Shown: positions 44,310-53,234 of the stretch, piece by piece
Position numbering within the stretch: the stretch's first letter is position 1
How the letters are laid out: every line of letters starts with the position of its first letter
Source of the DNA: Pectinatus frisingensis
GTDB taxonomy: Bacteria; Bacillota; Negativicutes; Selenomonadales; Selenomonadaceae
Reading direction: 5' to 3'
Assembly (NCBI RefSeq): GCF_015732285.1
Contig: NZ_WIQU01000053.1
Coordinates: 39,401-103,400 of the forward strand
Length of the DNA stretch: 64,000 bases
The notes under the pieces: generated by a model
The model's database searches: none
What the model was told of the DNA's origin: nothing
Seen by the model: only the letters and a program-made list of their open reading frames with translations
Position numbers and translations under genes: made by a program

Positions 44310-44708
44310 ATGATTAATAATTTATCGAATATCAATTTATCTAGTGGTCAAGTGGAGAAAAATGATAATTCCTTGAGTCTAAGTGAACCGGCAGCAAGTG
44401 GTTCTTCTGATATGACAGCGGGAAATACTTTACCGAAAAATGCTGCGGCAGCTGACGGTGAAAAATCAGCGTCAGATAATTTATCTGACGAAAGTGTGAA
44501 AAGTATGACCGAGAAGCTCAATAAGATGACGAAGGATATGAATCTTCAGCTTGAATTTGTCTGGTATAAACAATTGGATCGCTTGGGAGTGAAAATGGTT
44601 GATATTAATACCAATAAGACGATTAAATCATTTCCCCCTGAGGAAATCATGAATGCCCTTGTTCGGACTAAAGAATGGGTCGGAAAATTTTTGGACAAAG
44701 AAATATGA
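44310..44708 (+). CDS. flaG: FlaG-family flagellar protein
   Basis: 132 aa. The disordered Ser/Asn/Ala-rich N-terminal half is followed by the FlaG domain LNKMTKDMNLQLEFVWYKQLDRLGVKMVDINTNKTIKSFPPEEIMNAL. FlaG proteins influence filament length. GGGAGGG before the ATG; fliD follows closely. Confidence 0.9.
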   Translation: MINNLSNINLSSGQVEKNDNSLSLSEPAASGSSDMTAGNTLPKNAAAADGEKSASDNLSDESVKSMTEKLNKMTKDMNLQLEFVWYKQLDRLGVKMVDINTNKTIKSFPPEEIMNALVRTKEWVGKFLDKEI

Positions 44709-44726
44709 TAACAGGAGATGACTATT

Positions 44727-46574
44727 ATGGGAGTAAATGGTATATATGGTCTGGCATCGGGACTGGATATTGATTCACTTGTTACCCAGGCAATGAAGGG
44801 AAAACAGACGCAGTATGATTCCATTTATAAAAAAGAACAAAAGGCTGAATGGACAAAAGATGCATATAATACCTGGTATAAGAAACTCATTGATTTTCAA
44901 AATAATACCCTTTATAAGTATGCTCTGTCCAGCGGCATGGATCCTAAAACGGCATCAAGTTCAGATACCAGTGTCGTAACAGCGACAGCCGGTGGTGCTG
45001 CGGCTTCGCTTTCCCATCAGGTATCGGTAAACAGCCTGGCGTCCAATGCATATTTGAAGAGTACCGGTACAGTGACAAGAAATACATCTGATTCGACAAG
45101 TATTAAACTATCTGACATTATAGGAATGTCAAATGTAAAGCTTACATCATCTACTGCCGATACATCAGCAAAAGATACTCTTACTTTTACGCTGAACGGG
45201 CAGGATGTTACTTTGACCGGCTCGCAGATGGATGAGACAGCTGTCAGTTTCACTGTCCGTGATGGTACAAATGTGACCAATATAGATAACAGTGCCCAGA
45301 CAAAGAACTATAAAACGATTTCTTATAGTTACAGAGACTTAGCTGAATCCACATTGAATGATTTGGGCAATTCCATAAGCAATAGCGGGACCAATATATC
45401 AGGCCAGTATGACTCAGTGAATGATTCCTTCAGTATTTATAATAAAGCTGGCGGGACGGGCAATATGGTCGACTTGACCGTGGATACGGTGACCAATAAC
45501 CTTAGTGGAGAAAATGTCACATCCAGCAGCAATGATAATACCCGTAAGCTTTTGTCTGCACTCAATTTAGGGGTTTATAATGCTGCCAGCAATACGCTGG
45601 GAAGTGCTATTAATGCCGGTTCATCAGCCAGCCCGACGGGTTTTGATAATACACCGGCTGATGTAGGCAATATAAACACCGCCGACAGCAGTACGGCTAT
45701 TGCCGGCACAAACGGCAGCGTTACAATTGACGGCAAAACTTATGATAAAGTCACAGGAACCCAGATCAGCGTGGATGGCGTAACATATAATCTTGTCTCT
45801 GCCAATGCTATTGGCAAAACAGCAACTGTTACAATAGGCAATGATACGGATACTGTTGTAAAAAATGTCCAGCAGTTTGTCACTGATTATAATACACTGC
45901 TGACCAGCTTGAAAAATGATGTGTATACAAATCCTGATAGCAATTATCAACCTCTGACCGATGCTGAAAAGAAGACCATGACGGCAGATCAGATAACCCA
46001 GTGGGAAACAAAGGCCAAAGCAGGGCTTTTATACAAGGATCCTACATTATCTGACCTGATTGACAGCATGCGTTCGGCGGTTAACACAAAGATATCCGGG
46101 CTTAGCGGCAGCTATACCAGTTTAGCCAGCCTGGGTATTACTGTATCAGCTGATTGGAATAAAGATTCAAGCGGTATGCTGACTTTGGATACGAGCACTC
46201 TGCAAAAAGCACTGGCCAGTGATCCCGAGGCAGCATATAAGGTTTTAGATAATCCTGTGTATGATAAAAATGACAGTTCGACATATGGAGTAGTTAAAAA
46301 GTTAAATACGGCGCTGTCAACGGCAGCCGGCAGCGGATCACTGGGAACCAATGCTACAGGATTATTGGGAGATGCTGGTACTACTGATTCAAGCAATTAT
46401 GCGGACCAAAGTTACTGGGGCAATAAAATAAAAGACTTAAAGAACCAGTTAAGTGATTTTCAGGATACAATGAATAAGTACCAGGATAGCTTATACAGCC
46501 AGTTTGATGCTATGGAAACGGCCATATCAAATCTGAATTCCCAGTATAGCTTTATATCCAGCTATAGCAGCTAA
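44727..46574 (+). CDS. fliD: Flagellar filament cap protein FliD
   Basis: About 615 aa. N-terminal GIYGLASGLDIDSLVTQAMKGKQTQYDSIYKKEQKAEWTKDAY and C-terminal coiled segment (KIKDLKNQLSDFQDTMNKYQDSLYSQFDAMETAISNLNSQYSFI) define FliD. ATG 44718 touches the AGGAG; ATG 44727 has 9 nt spacing and is preferred. Longer than many FliD proteins owing to a Thr/Ser/Asn-rich middle. Caps the growing filament and folds flagellin. Confidence 0.95.
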   Translation: MGVNGIYGLASGLDIDSLVTQAMKGKQTQYDSIYKKEQKAEWTKDAYNTWYKKLIDFQNNTLYKYALSSGMDPKTASSSDTSVVTATAGGAAASLSHQVSVNSLASNAYLKSTGTVTRNTSDSTSIKLSDIIGMSNVKLTSSTADTSAKDTLTFTLNGQDVTLTGSQMDETAVSFTVRDGTNVTNIDNSAQTKNYKTISYSYRDLAESTLNDLGNSISNSGTNISGQYDSVNDSFSIYNKAGGTGNMVDLTVDTVTNNLSGENVTSSSNDNTRKLLSALNLGVYNAASNTLGSAINAGSSASPTGFDNTPADVGNINTADSSTAIAGTNGSVTIDGKTYDKVTGTQISVDGVTYNLVSANAIGKTATVTIGNDTDTVVKNVQQFVTDYNTLLTSLKNDVYTNPDSNYQPLTDAEKKTMTADQITQWETKAKAGLLYKDPTLSDLIDSMRSAVNTKISGLSGSYTSLASLGITVSADWNKDSSGMLTLDTSTLQKALASDPEAAYKVLDNPVYDKNDSSTYGVVKKLNTALSTAAGSGSLGTNATGLLGDAGTTDSSNYADQSYWGNKIKDLKNQLSDFQDTMNKYQDSLYSQFDAMETAISNLNSQYSFISSYSS

Positions 46575-46601
46575 AAAGATAAGTACAAGGAGATTATGTA
46601 G

Positions 46602-46985
46602 ATGCAAAATGCTTCTTATACTGCTGAAGCATATAAAAGGCAGCAGATTTTAACAGCTAGTCCGGAAATGCTCACACTGATGCTCTACAATGGGGCTGTA
46701 AAGTTCATTAATGAAGGAATCAAACATATCGGTGAAGAAGACTGCATAAAGTCTAACAAAGTCCTGATTCGTGCACAGAATATAATAATAGAACTTATGT
46801 CATCACTTAATATGGAATATGATATAGCTAAGCAGCTGTATCCTATTTATAATTATATATACCGCATTTTGATAGAAGGCAATATGAAAAATGATGCCGA
46901 TAAGTTGGAAGAAGCAAAAAAACTGGTATTGCAGTTACGCGATACTTGGGCTCAGGCGATGAAAAAGGCGCATCAGGCCGAATGA
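46602..46985 (+). CDS. fliS: Flagellin export chaperone FliS
   Basis: 127 aa helical bundle. AYKRQQILTASPEMLTLMLYNGAVKFINEGIKHIGEED and ELMSSLNMEYDIAKQLYPIYNYIYRILIEGN are the FliS signatures. It binds the flagellin C-terminus and prevents early polymerisation. AAGGAG ahead; 27 bp after fliD. Confidence 0.95.
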   Translation: MQNASYTAEAYKRQQILTASPEMLTLMLYNGAVKFINEGIKHIGEEDCIKSNKVLIRAQNIIIELMSSLNMEYDIAKQLYPIYNYIYRILIEGNMKNDADKLEEAKKLVLQLRDTWAQAMKKAHQAE

Positions 46986-47075
46986 TATATAGTTATTAAC
47001 AGCAGTATGTGTTGCCGTTATAGTAAAAAACGTAGGATGTTATGATTTTTATCATGAAATAGTTTGGTTTTGGTA

Positions 47076-47104
47076 TTGCAACTTGACAAAATAGGTTATA
47101 TAAT
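47076..47104 (+). promoter_or_regulatory. Sigma-A promoter candidate before the FliT-like gene
   Basis: TTGCAA (47076-47081), a 17 bp spacer and a perfect TATAAT (47099-47104), 20 bp before the ATG. A TTGACA in the spacer is only 10 bp from the -10 and is not a valid partner. Confidence 0.5.
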
Positions 47105-47124
47105 GAATAAAGCTGGAGTATATT

Positions 47125-47460
47125 ATGGAAAACAGTGATGCAAAAGCAGAAGTCTTATGGAAGAAGTTTTATATGGTGACGACGGAGATGTATCGTTTTA
47201 TCAAAAAAAATGATACGGATATGTTTCTTAGTCTTTTGGACCAGCGTTTGGAGTTGCAGAAACAACTAGAGCAGCTTAATAATATAACTTACCATAAAAC
47301 AGAAGCGGGCAGGGCATTGATTAGACAGATCAATCCGCTTAATGTAAGAATTCGTGCTCTGGCGCAGTCTTGGCTGATAAGTCATCGCAATTTAAATAAT
47401 AAAGTTCATTCTTATGATGCGATGACTTATGCGGGGAATTTTTTTAATAAAAAGATGTAA
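47125..47460 (+). CDS. FliT-like flagellar chaperone (tentative)
   Basis: 111 aa, wholly helical: VLWKKFYMVTTEMYRFIKKNDTDMFLSLLDQRLELQKQLEQL ... IRALAQSWLISHRNLNNKVHSYD. Length, position after fliS and heptad pattern suggest the FliT group, which binds FliD in other bacteria. Sequence motifs are weak, so this is context-based. TGGAG lies about 8 nt ahead. Confidence 0.6.
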   Translation: MENSDAKAEVLWKKFYMVTTEMYRFIKKNDTDMFLSLLDQRLELQKQLEQLNNITYHKTEAGRALIRQINPLNVRIRALAQSWLISHRNLNNKVHSYDAMTYAGNFFNKKM

Positions 47461-47477
47461 AATTTTATAGAAACTAT

Positions 47478-47504
47478 TAAGTTCAAACCGAAGCAGCACG
47501 ATAG
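47478..47504 (+). promoter_or_regulatory. Sigma-28 promoter candidate for fliC
   Basis: TAAG (47478-47481), 15 bp, CACGATAG (47497-47504) compared with TAAA-N15-GCCGATAT: 3/4 and 5/8 matches. It would give a flagellin leader of about 107 nt. Confidence 0.5.
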
Positions 47505-47528
47505 TATTATTGAGGTTGGAAATTATAT

Positions 47529-47612
47529 AAGCCGAGCGATCGGCGGCTGTGTAATTTTTGATTATATATACCGTTCAGGATGAGCGGAACAAATTAAATT
47601 ATCAGGGAGGAA
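47529..47612 (+). promoter_or_regulatory. fliC leader with GGA motifs (possible CsrA sites)
   Basis: A small hairpin AGCCG/CGGCT lies at 47530-47548. Downstream, CAGGATG (47576), CGGAAC (47585) and the Shine-Dalgarno CAGGGAGGAA (47603-47612) each carry GGA, the CsrA recognition core, one over the ribosome site and two upstream, as in the known Bacillus hag leader layout. Confidence 0.4.
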
Positions 47613-47618
47613 TTTCTC

Positions 47619-48965
47619 ATGGCTTTAGTAGTAAAAAATAATATGTCAGCACTTAACACGCTGAACATAATGAGTAAAAACAACAAAAATTTGGCAGCTA
47701 GTCTGCAGAAGGTGTCATCTGGTCAGAAAATCAACAGTGCTGCCGATGATCCGGCAGGATATGCTATTTCTCAGCGCATGCAGACTCAGATTCGTTCATT
47801 GAACCAGGATAATACCAATGCTGCAAATGGTCAGAATATGTTAAAGACAGCAGAAGGTACTGTTGCTTCAACCGTTGATATCTTGAAAACATTGAAGGAA
47901 AAAGTTCTTGATGCTGCCAATGATACCAACACCACATATGATCGCAATACTATTCAGGATTACTTGGATCAGACAGTTGCCCAGATCAATGATAATGCAA
48001 ATGTAACTTATAATAGCAAGCTGCTTGTTGATGGTTCCATGAACCAGCAGGGAAGTGCTACTACAGTGGCTTATTCAAATGCAAGTTTAGCTACTGACAC
48101 AACATTTTTTACGGCATTGACGGCATTAAAGGATCGTAATGGGAATACCCTTAATATTCTTTCCCAGGATACCGTTACAGTATCTTATGTCACAAACGGT
48201 AAAGTTATGACAACGAGCTTCAAAGTTGGCAGTAGTACTTTAAGTGATATATTCAGTAAAGCTAATCAGGCTACAGGCGCCACTATAACAGGCATGGGCA
48301 ATAGTGTTTACTTAAAAACGGCGGGAACTGGTTCTACAATTGGTAAGAATGCCCAGGATGTGACAATGCATACAGCAGATGGTTCTTCTGTTTTGACTGT
48401 TACTTCTAATAAGAGTGGTATTAGCGGTAATATAGCTGGGTTTACGATCAGTATTTCTGGTACGGATGGTAATATTAAAACATCAGTTAATACTAAGCTT
48501 GATGCATGGGATGAACAGATCAGTGCCCAGGATAAATCAAATGACAATTCGATTACCCTGCAGGTTGGTACTAAAGCTAACCAGACTATCCGTGTAGGCC
48601 TTGGTGATATGCGGGCTCAGGCTCTGGGACTTCAAGGTGTTTCTGCTGATGGCAGTGTACAAAATCTTGATGTCAGCACACGTGCCAATGCTAATGCTGC
48701 TGTTAACGTTCTTGACAATGCAGTACAGAAAGCTCTTAAAGAACAGACCCAGATCGGTTCTGTGGAAAGCCGCTTAGATTATACACAGGATAACTTGACA
48801 ACGGCCAGCCAGAATGTACAGGCTTCCGAATCAACCATTACTGATGCTAATATGGCTCAGGAAATGACTGAATACACGAAGAACAATATTCTGATGCAGG
48901 CTTCACAGGCAATGCTTGCTCAGGCTAACTCAGGCAGCCAGAACATATTGCAGTTGTTGCAGTAA
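47619..48965 (+). CDS. fliC: Flagellin
   Basis: 448 aa. D0/D1 N-terminus VVKNNMSALNTLNIMSKNNKNLAASLQKVSSGQKINSAADDPAGYAISQRMQTQIRSLNQDN and C-terminal QNVQASESTITDANMAQEMTEYTKNNILMQASQAMLAQANSGSQNILQLLQ are classic flagellin. The centre (about 150-330) is Ser/Thr/Gly/Asn-rich and surface exposed, suited to O-glycosylation by the glycosyltransferases that follow. GGGAGGAA precedes the ATG at about 7 nt. Single flagellin gene in the window, followed by a strong palindromic terminator. Confidence 0.97.
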   Translation: MALVVKNNMSALNTLNIMSKNNKNLAASLQKVSSGQKINSAADDPAGYAISQRMQTQIRSLNQDNTNAANGQNMLKTAEGTVASTVDILKTLKEKVLDAANDTNTTYDRNTIQDYLDQTVAQINDNANVTYNSKLLVDGSMNQQGSATTVAYSNASLATDTTFFTALTALKDRNGNTLNILSQDTVTVSYVTNGKVMTTSFKVGSSTLSDIFSKANQATGATITGMGNSVYLKTAGTGSTIGKNAQDVTMHTADGSSVLTVTSNKSGISGNIAGFTISISGTDGNIKTSVNTKLDAWDEQISAQDKSNDNSITLQVGTKANQTIRVGLGDMRAQALGLQGVSADGSVQNLDVSTRANANAAVNVLDNAVQKALKEQTQIGSVESRLDYTQDNLTTASQNVQASESTITDANMAQEMTEYTKNNILMQASQAMLAQANSGSQNILQLLQ

Positions 48966-48994
48966 TGTTTGCCGATTGTTCTTTGACGGATTTA

Positions 48995-49028
48995 TTAAGA
49001 CGGATGTTAATATTAACATCCGTCTTAA
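48995..49028 (+). terminator. Flagellin terminator, 34 nt perfect palindrome
   Basis: TTAAGACGGATGTTAAT (48995-49011) is the exact reverse complement of ATTAACATCCGTCTTAA (49012-49028), followed by TTTTTAT. The right arm tail CTTAATTTTTATCT (49024-49037) is itself repeated inverted at 49057-49070. Confidence 0.85.
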
Positions 49029-49098
49029 TTTTTATCTGCTTAATTAAAAGTTGAATAGATAAAAATTAAGATGGATATTAATAAGCAGTGGGGGATAT

Positions 49099-50907
49099 AT
49101 GCATATATCAGCTTGTGTCATAGTTAAAAATGAAGAAAAAAATATAGACAGATGGTACAATTCTGTAAAAGACTGCAGCGATGAACAAATAGTAGTGGAT
49201 ACCGGATCTACAGACAGAACGGTATCTATTTTGAAAAAAATGCCTGTGAAATTTTATCATTATAAATGGAAAAATGACTTTGCCGCTGCTAAAAACTTTG
49301 CTATAAATAAAGCAAAAGGAGATTGGATAATATTTCTTGATGCCGATGAATATTTCGCTGATGATATAGATCTGAGAAATAGTTTATTAATGCTTGATAA
49401 ACAGAATGTTGATGCACTTTTATGTCGAATGATCAACATCGATGTAGATGATGGAAATATTGAAATAAATAGATTTATGCAGACGCGTATATTTCGCAAT
49501 GATGAAAATATGAGATACGTTGGGAAAATACATGAACAGCTGGTAAAAGATAGCAATAAATTGAAATTATTGGAACAAAAAGAAATTATTATATATCATA
49601 CCGGTTATTCCAGCCAAAAATACTTGAATAAAATTAAAAGAAATTTGAAAATACTACAGGAGAATATAAAAAAATCTGGTGAAAATATATATTATTACAG
49701 ATATCTTGGTGATTGCTATTATGCTTTAGAAAATTATGCTGAGGCTATTAAGTATTATAAGAGGCATATAGAAAGTCAACTACATTCCTTGAATAATGAA
49801 AATGACATCTATTTTAATTTAATTGATTCTATGATCAAACAAAAATATATTTTACAAGATATTCTTAATACAATAAAAAAAGCTAATGACCTGTTTCCTG
49901 ACCAGCCGGAATTTATTGCACAACATGCTGCCTTGAATTTTTCGGACAGACATTATAATACAGCAAAAAAATTTTTTTTACAGGCTTTAGCGTTATATAA
50001 AAAAAATCGGGATTCGTCTTCGGATAATTTTACAGCTTTATTACCGGAAGTATATAGATATCTTGCACAAATATATATATATGAAAAAAAATTTGCCAAA
50101 GCATATTTATTTTTGAACAAGGCACTGCTGCTAAATAAATATAACTATAAGGCATTACGGCTTTTGGGTATTATATTGCAAAAATTTTCATATGAATATA
50201 GTGTCAATTGTTTATCTAAATATTATGATGACACAATCAAGGATATACTGTTTTTGTCTGATCAGTTTTTTTATATAGGAACAAAAAACTTATTTATACA
50301 TTATAATAAAGTTTTATTTAATAAATTTGGTATTCACTCAGAAAAATGGAGGTCATGGGAAATAGTTATGAATGAGAGTAAAAACGATGCCTTTGAAAAA
50401 TTATTGATACAGACGGTGGAAAAAATACAGCTATTATTTATTTCTTTGCTCTTTTTGGGAGATTTGCCCGATAAATACCATAATGTGCTGCCAAAGGGAA
50501 TTTGGCAATGTTTAAGTGCCTATTATGGGAAAATCGAATTAACGGAAGAAAATTTTGATTCATATATAACTTTAATCTCTGTGGTTGCCAGACGGACTGA
50601 TAAAAACATACAACAAAAATATTTTTCTCTTGGTACAAGATTTTCATTAAACAAGCGTGCTAAAATATTTGATGAATTATGCCGATTGGAAAAATGGCAG
50701 AGCGCTGGGAAATTCCTTTCTGATGATATGAGGCAATATTTTGGAAATGATATGAATTATGTAATAAAAATGGCAAAAATAGCTTATTATAATAAGGATT
50801 TAGTAAAAGCAGAAAAATATTTTGAGATATTGCTACAAAACAATTACAATTCCGCGGAAGTAAAATCATATTTGACGTGGATAAAAGATAGGAGAAATAG
50901 TGAATGA
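49099..50907 (+). CDS. GT2 glycosyltransferase with C-terminal TPR region (flagellin glycosylation candidate)
   Basis: 602 aa. GT2 domain about 1-230: ISACVIVKNEEKNIDRWY, VVDTGSTDRTVSI, and the metal/nucleotide-sugar DxD at Asp81-Ala-Asp83 in IIFLDADEYF. A KIHEQL and YHTGY region follows. From about 195 onward TPR-like helices (YYRYLGDCYYALENYAEAIKYYKRHIE) extend to the end. No membrane segment. It starts 133 bp after fliC behind GGGGGATAT and overlaps the next gene by ATGA. Proximity to flagellin and the general precedent of GT2 genes beside fliC in clostridia suggest it glycosylates flagellin. Target protein and sugar are inferred. Confidence 0.8.
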   Translation: MHISACVIVKNEEKNIDRWYNSVKDCSDEQIVVDTGSTDRTVSILKKMPVKFYHYKWKNDFAAAKNFAINKAKGDWIIFLDADEYFADDIDLRNSLLMLDKQNVDALLCRMINIDVDDGNIEINRFMQTRIFRNDENMRYVGKIHEQLVKDSNKLKLLEQKEIIIYHTGYSSQKYLNKIKRNLKILQENIKKSGENIYYYRYLGDCYYALENYAEAIKYYKRHIESQLHSLNNENDIYFNLIDSMIKQKYILQDILNTIKKANDLFPDQPEFIAQHAALNFSDRHYNTAKKFFLQALALYKKNRDSSSDNFTALLPEVYRYLAQIYIYEKKFAKAYLFLNKALLLNKYNYKALRLLGIILQKFSYEYSVNCLSKYYDDTIKDILFLSDQFFYIGTKNLFIHYNKVLFNKFGIHSEKWRSWEIVMNESKNDAFEKLLIQTVEKIQLLFISLLFLGDLPDKYHNVLPKGIWQCLSAYYGKIELTEENFDSYITLISVVARRTDKNIQQKYFSLGTRFSLNKRAKIFDELCRLEKWQSAGKFLSDDMRQYFGNDMNYVIKMAKIAYYNKDLVKAEKYFEILLQNNYNSAEVKSYLTWIKDRRNSE

Positions 50908-53228
50908 TAAGGATATCGGCTTGTGTAATTGTAAAGAATGAAGAAAAAAATATTCGTCACTACTTAAAAAACATGTGGGCAATTGCTGATGAAATTATTG
51001 TCGTCGATACCGGGTCTACCGATGATACCTGCAATATTGCTGTAAAAGCAGGCGCCATATTATATAAATTTGAATGGTGCAATGATTTTTCGGCCGCAAG
51101 AAATTTTGCTATAGGTAAAGCAAAGGGAGAATGGATTTTATTTCTTGATGCTGATGAGTATTTTACCGATGAATCGATAAAACTAGTAAAGAAAAATATT
51201 ATGTCCATCGAGAAAGATGTAAAGATTTTCATGTGCAGACTGACAAATTTTGATGAACGTAGGAAACCGGTAAATACTGTATATGTGGTACGTGGTTTGA
51301 GAAATGATCCCCAATTATGTTATCAGGGAAGGGTACATGAACAATTGTTTTATGCCGGAAAAGAGATTACAAATATAGCAGTGATATCGGATATAGAGAT
51401 TTATCATACGGGTTATTGGCAGAAGGACATTGAGAATAAACTACGTCGAAATTTAAAAATAATGAATGATGATATGATAGAGAATGGTGATAATCCTCGT
51501 TATTATTCGGCATTAGCAGATTGTTATTATGGTTTGGGAGATTATGATAGGGCAATTGTTTTTGCCGAAAAATTTATTGCCTCTGGTTTAAAGGCCTTGG
51601 GGGGAGAAGAACAAATATATCATACACTTATCTCTTCGCTGTATTTGTCAGGAAAAAGCAGTGATGAAATATTATCTGTTTTGGACAAGTATGGGAAAAA
51701 AGACCAATATGGGAAAATGATACAAAAAAAATATAATGAAGATGCACAGCAAAAAAAGGCTATATTTATTTCAGCCTGTGTGATTATGAAAAATGAAGAG
51801 AAAAATATACAAAGATATTTAAAATATATACAACCGCTAGTTAATGAAATAATTCTCGTTGATACAGGTTCAACAGATAAGACAATTGACATTGCCCAAA
51901 AAGCTGGTGCTAAAGTATATAATTTTGAATGGTGTGATGACTTTGCAGCGGCTAAAAATTTTGCTATAGAAAAAGCAAGGGGAAAATGGATAATTTTTTT
52001 GGACGCCGATGAATATTTTCTAGAAAATGATGGACGACAAGTTTTAAAATATATAAAAAAGTATGATTCGGATCCTAAGGTTGATGCTTTGGCATGCAAG
52101 ATGATAAATATTGACCCGGATAATGATGAATTTTTATCCAGTTTTTATCAGCTGCGTGTGTTTCGCAATGATCCTGATATGCGTTATTTAGGGAAAATAC
52201 ATGAATCATTACAGGGAAGAAATAACAAAGTTATACAATTGAAAGTTTTGCAAGACGATGTGCAGATAATGCATACGGGATACTCTGCCTCAAATTCCGA
52301 AGAAAAATCTAAAAGAAATTTAGTGTTATTAAAAAATGAAATAGAAAAAAATAGTGATGATCCGCAATATTTTGCTTATATAGGAGATTGTTACTACGGC
52401 TTGGGAGATTATGAAAAAGCCATTTATTATTCTCAAAAATTTATCGACAGTGGGTTGAATATGATAGGTGCAGAGACAAATCCTTACGTGAGATTGATTG
52501 ATTCGCTTTTTTTAGCGGGACATGCCAATGTCGAAATTTTGAAAGCAGTTGATATTGCTATAGATAAATTTAAAACGGTACCCGATTTTTTTGTTATGAA
52601 AAGTTTTTTATTACTTAAAGAAGGCAATTATGTCGATTCAGAAAAAAATTTGCAAAAGACAGTTGCTTTATTAAAGAAAAAAAATTTTAATATAACATCA
52701 TCTGTTATGCCGCGTTTTGAAAATTTTATTTACAATGTGGCAGGTGCCTTAGCCAAAACAAGGGATGACAGATCTAAGGCAATATCATATTTCATAAAAT
52801 CTTTGCAAAACGATAAACATAACGTAGAATTCTTTGATAATTTTTATTATGTTGTGAAAAATAAAGACAATAGGCTTTTGTTGAGAATGTTAAATAAAAT
52901 TTATAACTTTAATGACGATACTGACATAAATTTTTTGACAGCAATGCTTAAAAGATATAAGCTGGATGGAAAATTTTTATATTGTTTTAATATGCTGAGT
53001 AAAAAAAATATGCAAAATCCTCTCAAGGAATATGCATTGATAGCACAAAAAAAATATCGGACGGCAAATGAAATATTAGTAGTGGATCTTCGGGAAATTT
53101 ACAAAAAAATGATTTTTGAATTTTTACTTGATAAGAAACAAGACAAATATGAAAAAATGCAATTGATTCTGCCGGATGTATATAAAGTAATTCTTGATAA
53201 TGCAATTAGAAAATTTAACAGGATGTAA
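50904..53228 (+). CDS. Tandem double GT2-TPR glycosyltransferase
   Basis: 774 aa with two complete GT2-TPR modules. Module 1 about 1-285: ISACVIVKNEEKNIRHYL, VVDTGSTDDT, DxD at 82-84 in LDADEYF, TPR YYSALADCYYGLGDYDRAI. Module 2 from about 287: ISACVIMKNEEKNIQRYL, VDTGSTDKT, DxD at 367-369, TPR YFAYIGDCYYGLGDYEKAI. Both DxD motifs are intact, so both sites look active. The C-terminus ends ILPDVYKVILDNAI, like the endings of the flanking paralogues. Four-base overlap with the preceding GT2 gene and 6 bp before the next gene: one operon. Confidence 0.82.
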   Translation: MIRISACVIVKNEEKNIRHYLKNMWAIADEIIVVDTGSTDDTCNIAVKAGAILYKFEWCNDFSAARNFAIGKAKGEWILFLDADEYFTDESIKLVKKNIMSIEKDVKIFMCRLTNFDERRKPVNTVYVVRGLRNDPQLCYQGRVHEQLFYAGKEITNIAVISDIEIYHTGYWQKDIENKLRRNLKIMNDDMIENGDNPRYYSALADCYYGLGDYDRAIVFAEKFIASGLKALGGEEQIYHTLISSLYLSGKSSDEILSVLDKYGKKDQYGKMIQKKYNEDAQQKKAIFISACVIMKNEEKNIQRYLKYIQPLVNEIILVDTGSTDKTIDIAQKAGAKVYNFEWCDDFAAAKNFAIEKARGKWIIFLDADEYFLENDGRQVLKYIKKYDSDPKVDALACKMINIDPDNDEFLSSFYQLRVFRNDPDMRYLGKIHESLQGRNNKVIQLKVLQDDVQIMHTGYSASNSEEKSKRNLVLLKNEIEKNSDDPQYFAYIGDCYYGLGDYEKAIYYSQKFIDSGLNMIGAETNPYVRLIDSLFLAGHANVEILKAVDIAIDKFKTVPDFFVMKSFLLLKEGNYVDSEKNLQKTVALLKKKNFNITSSVMPRFENFIYNVAGALAKTRDDRSKAISYFIKSLQNDKHNVEFFDNFYYVVKNKDNRLLLRMLNKIYNFNDDTDINFLTAMLKRYKLDGKFLYCFNMLSKKNMQNPLKEYALIAQKKYRTANEILVVDLREIYKKMIFEFLLDKKQDKYEKMQLILPDVYKVILDNAIRKFNRM

Positions 53229-53234
53229 ATCACA

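Noticed and set aside
47085..47104. TTGACA close to TATAAT before the FliT-like gene taken as a promoter
   Set aside because: The gap is only 10 bp; the TTGCAA 17 bp upstream of the same -10 is the workable -35.
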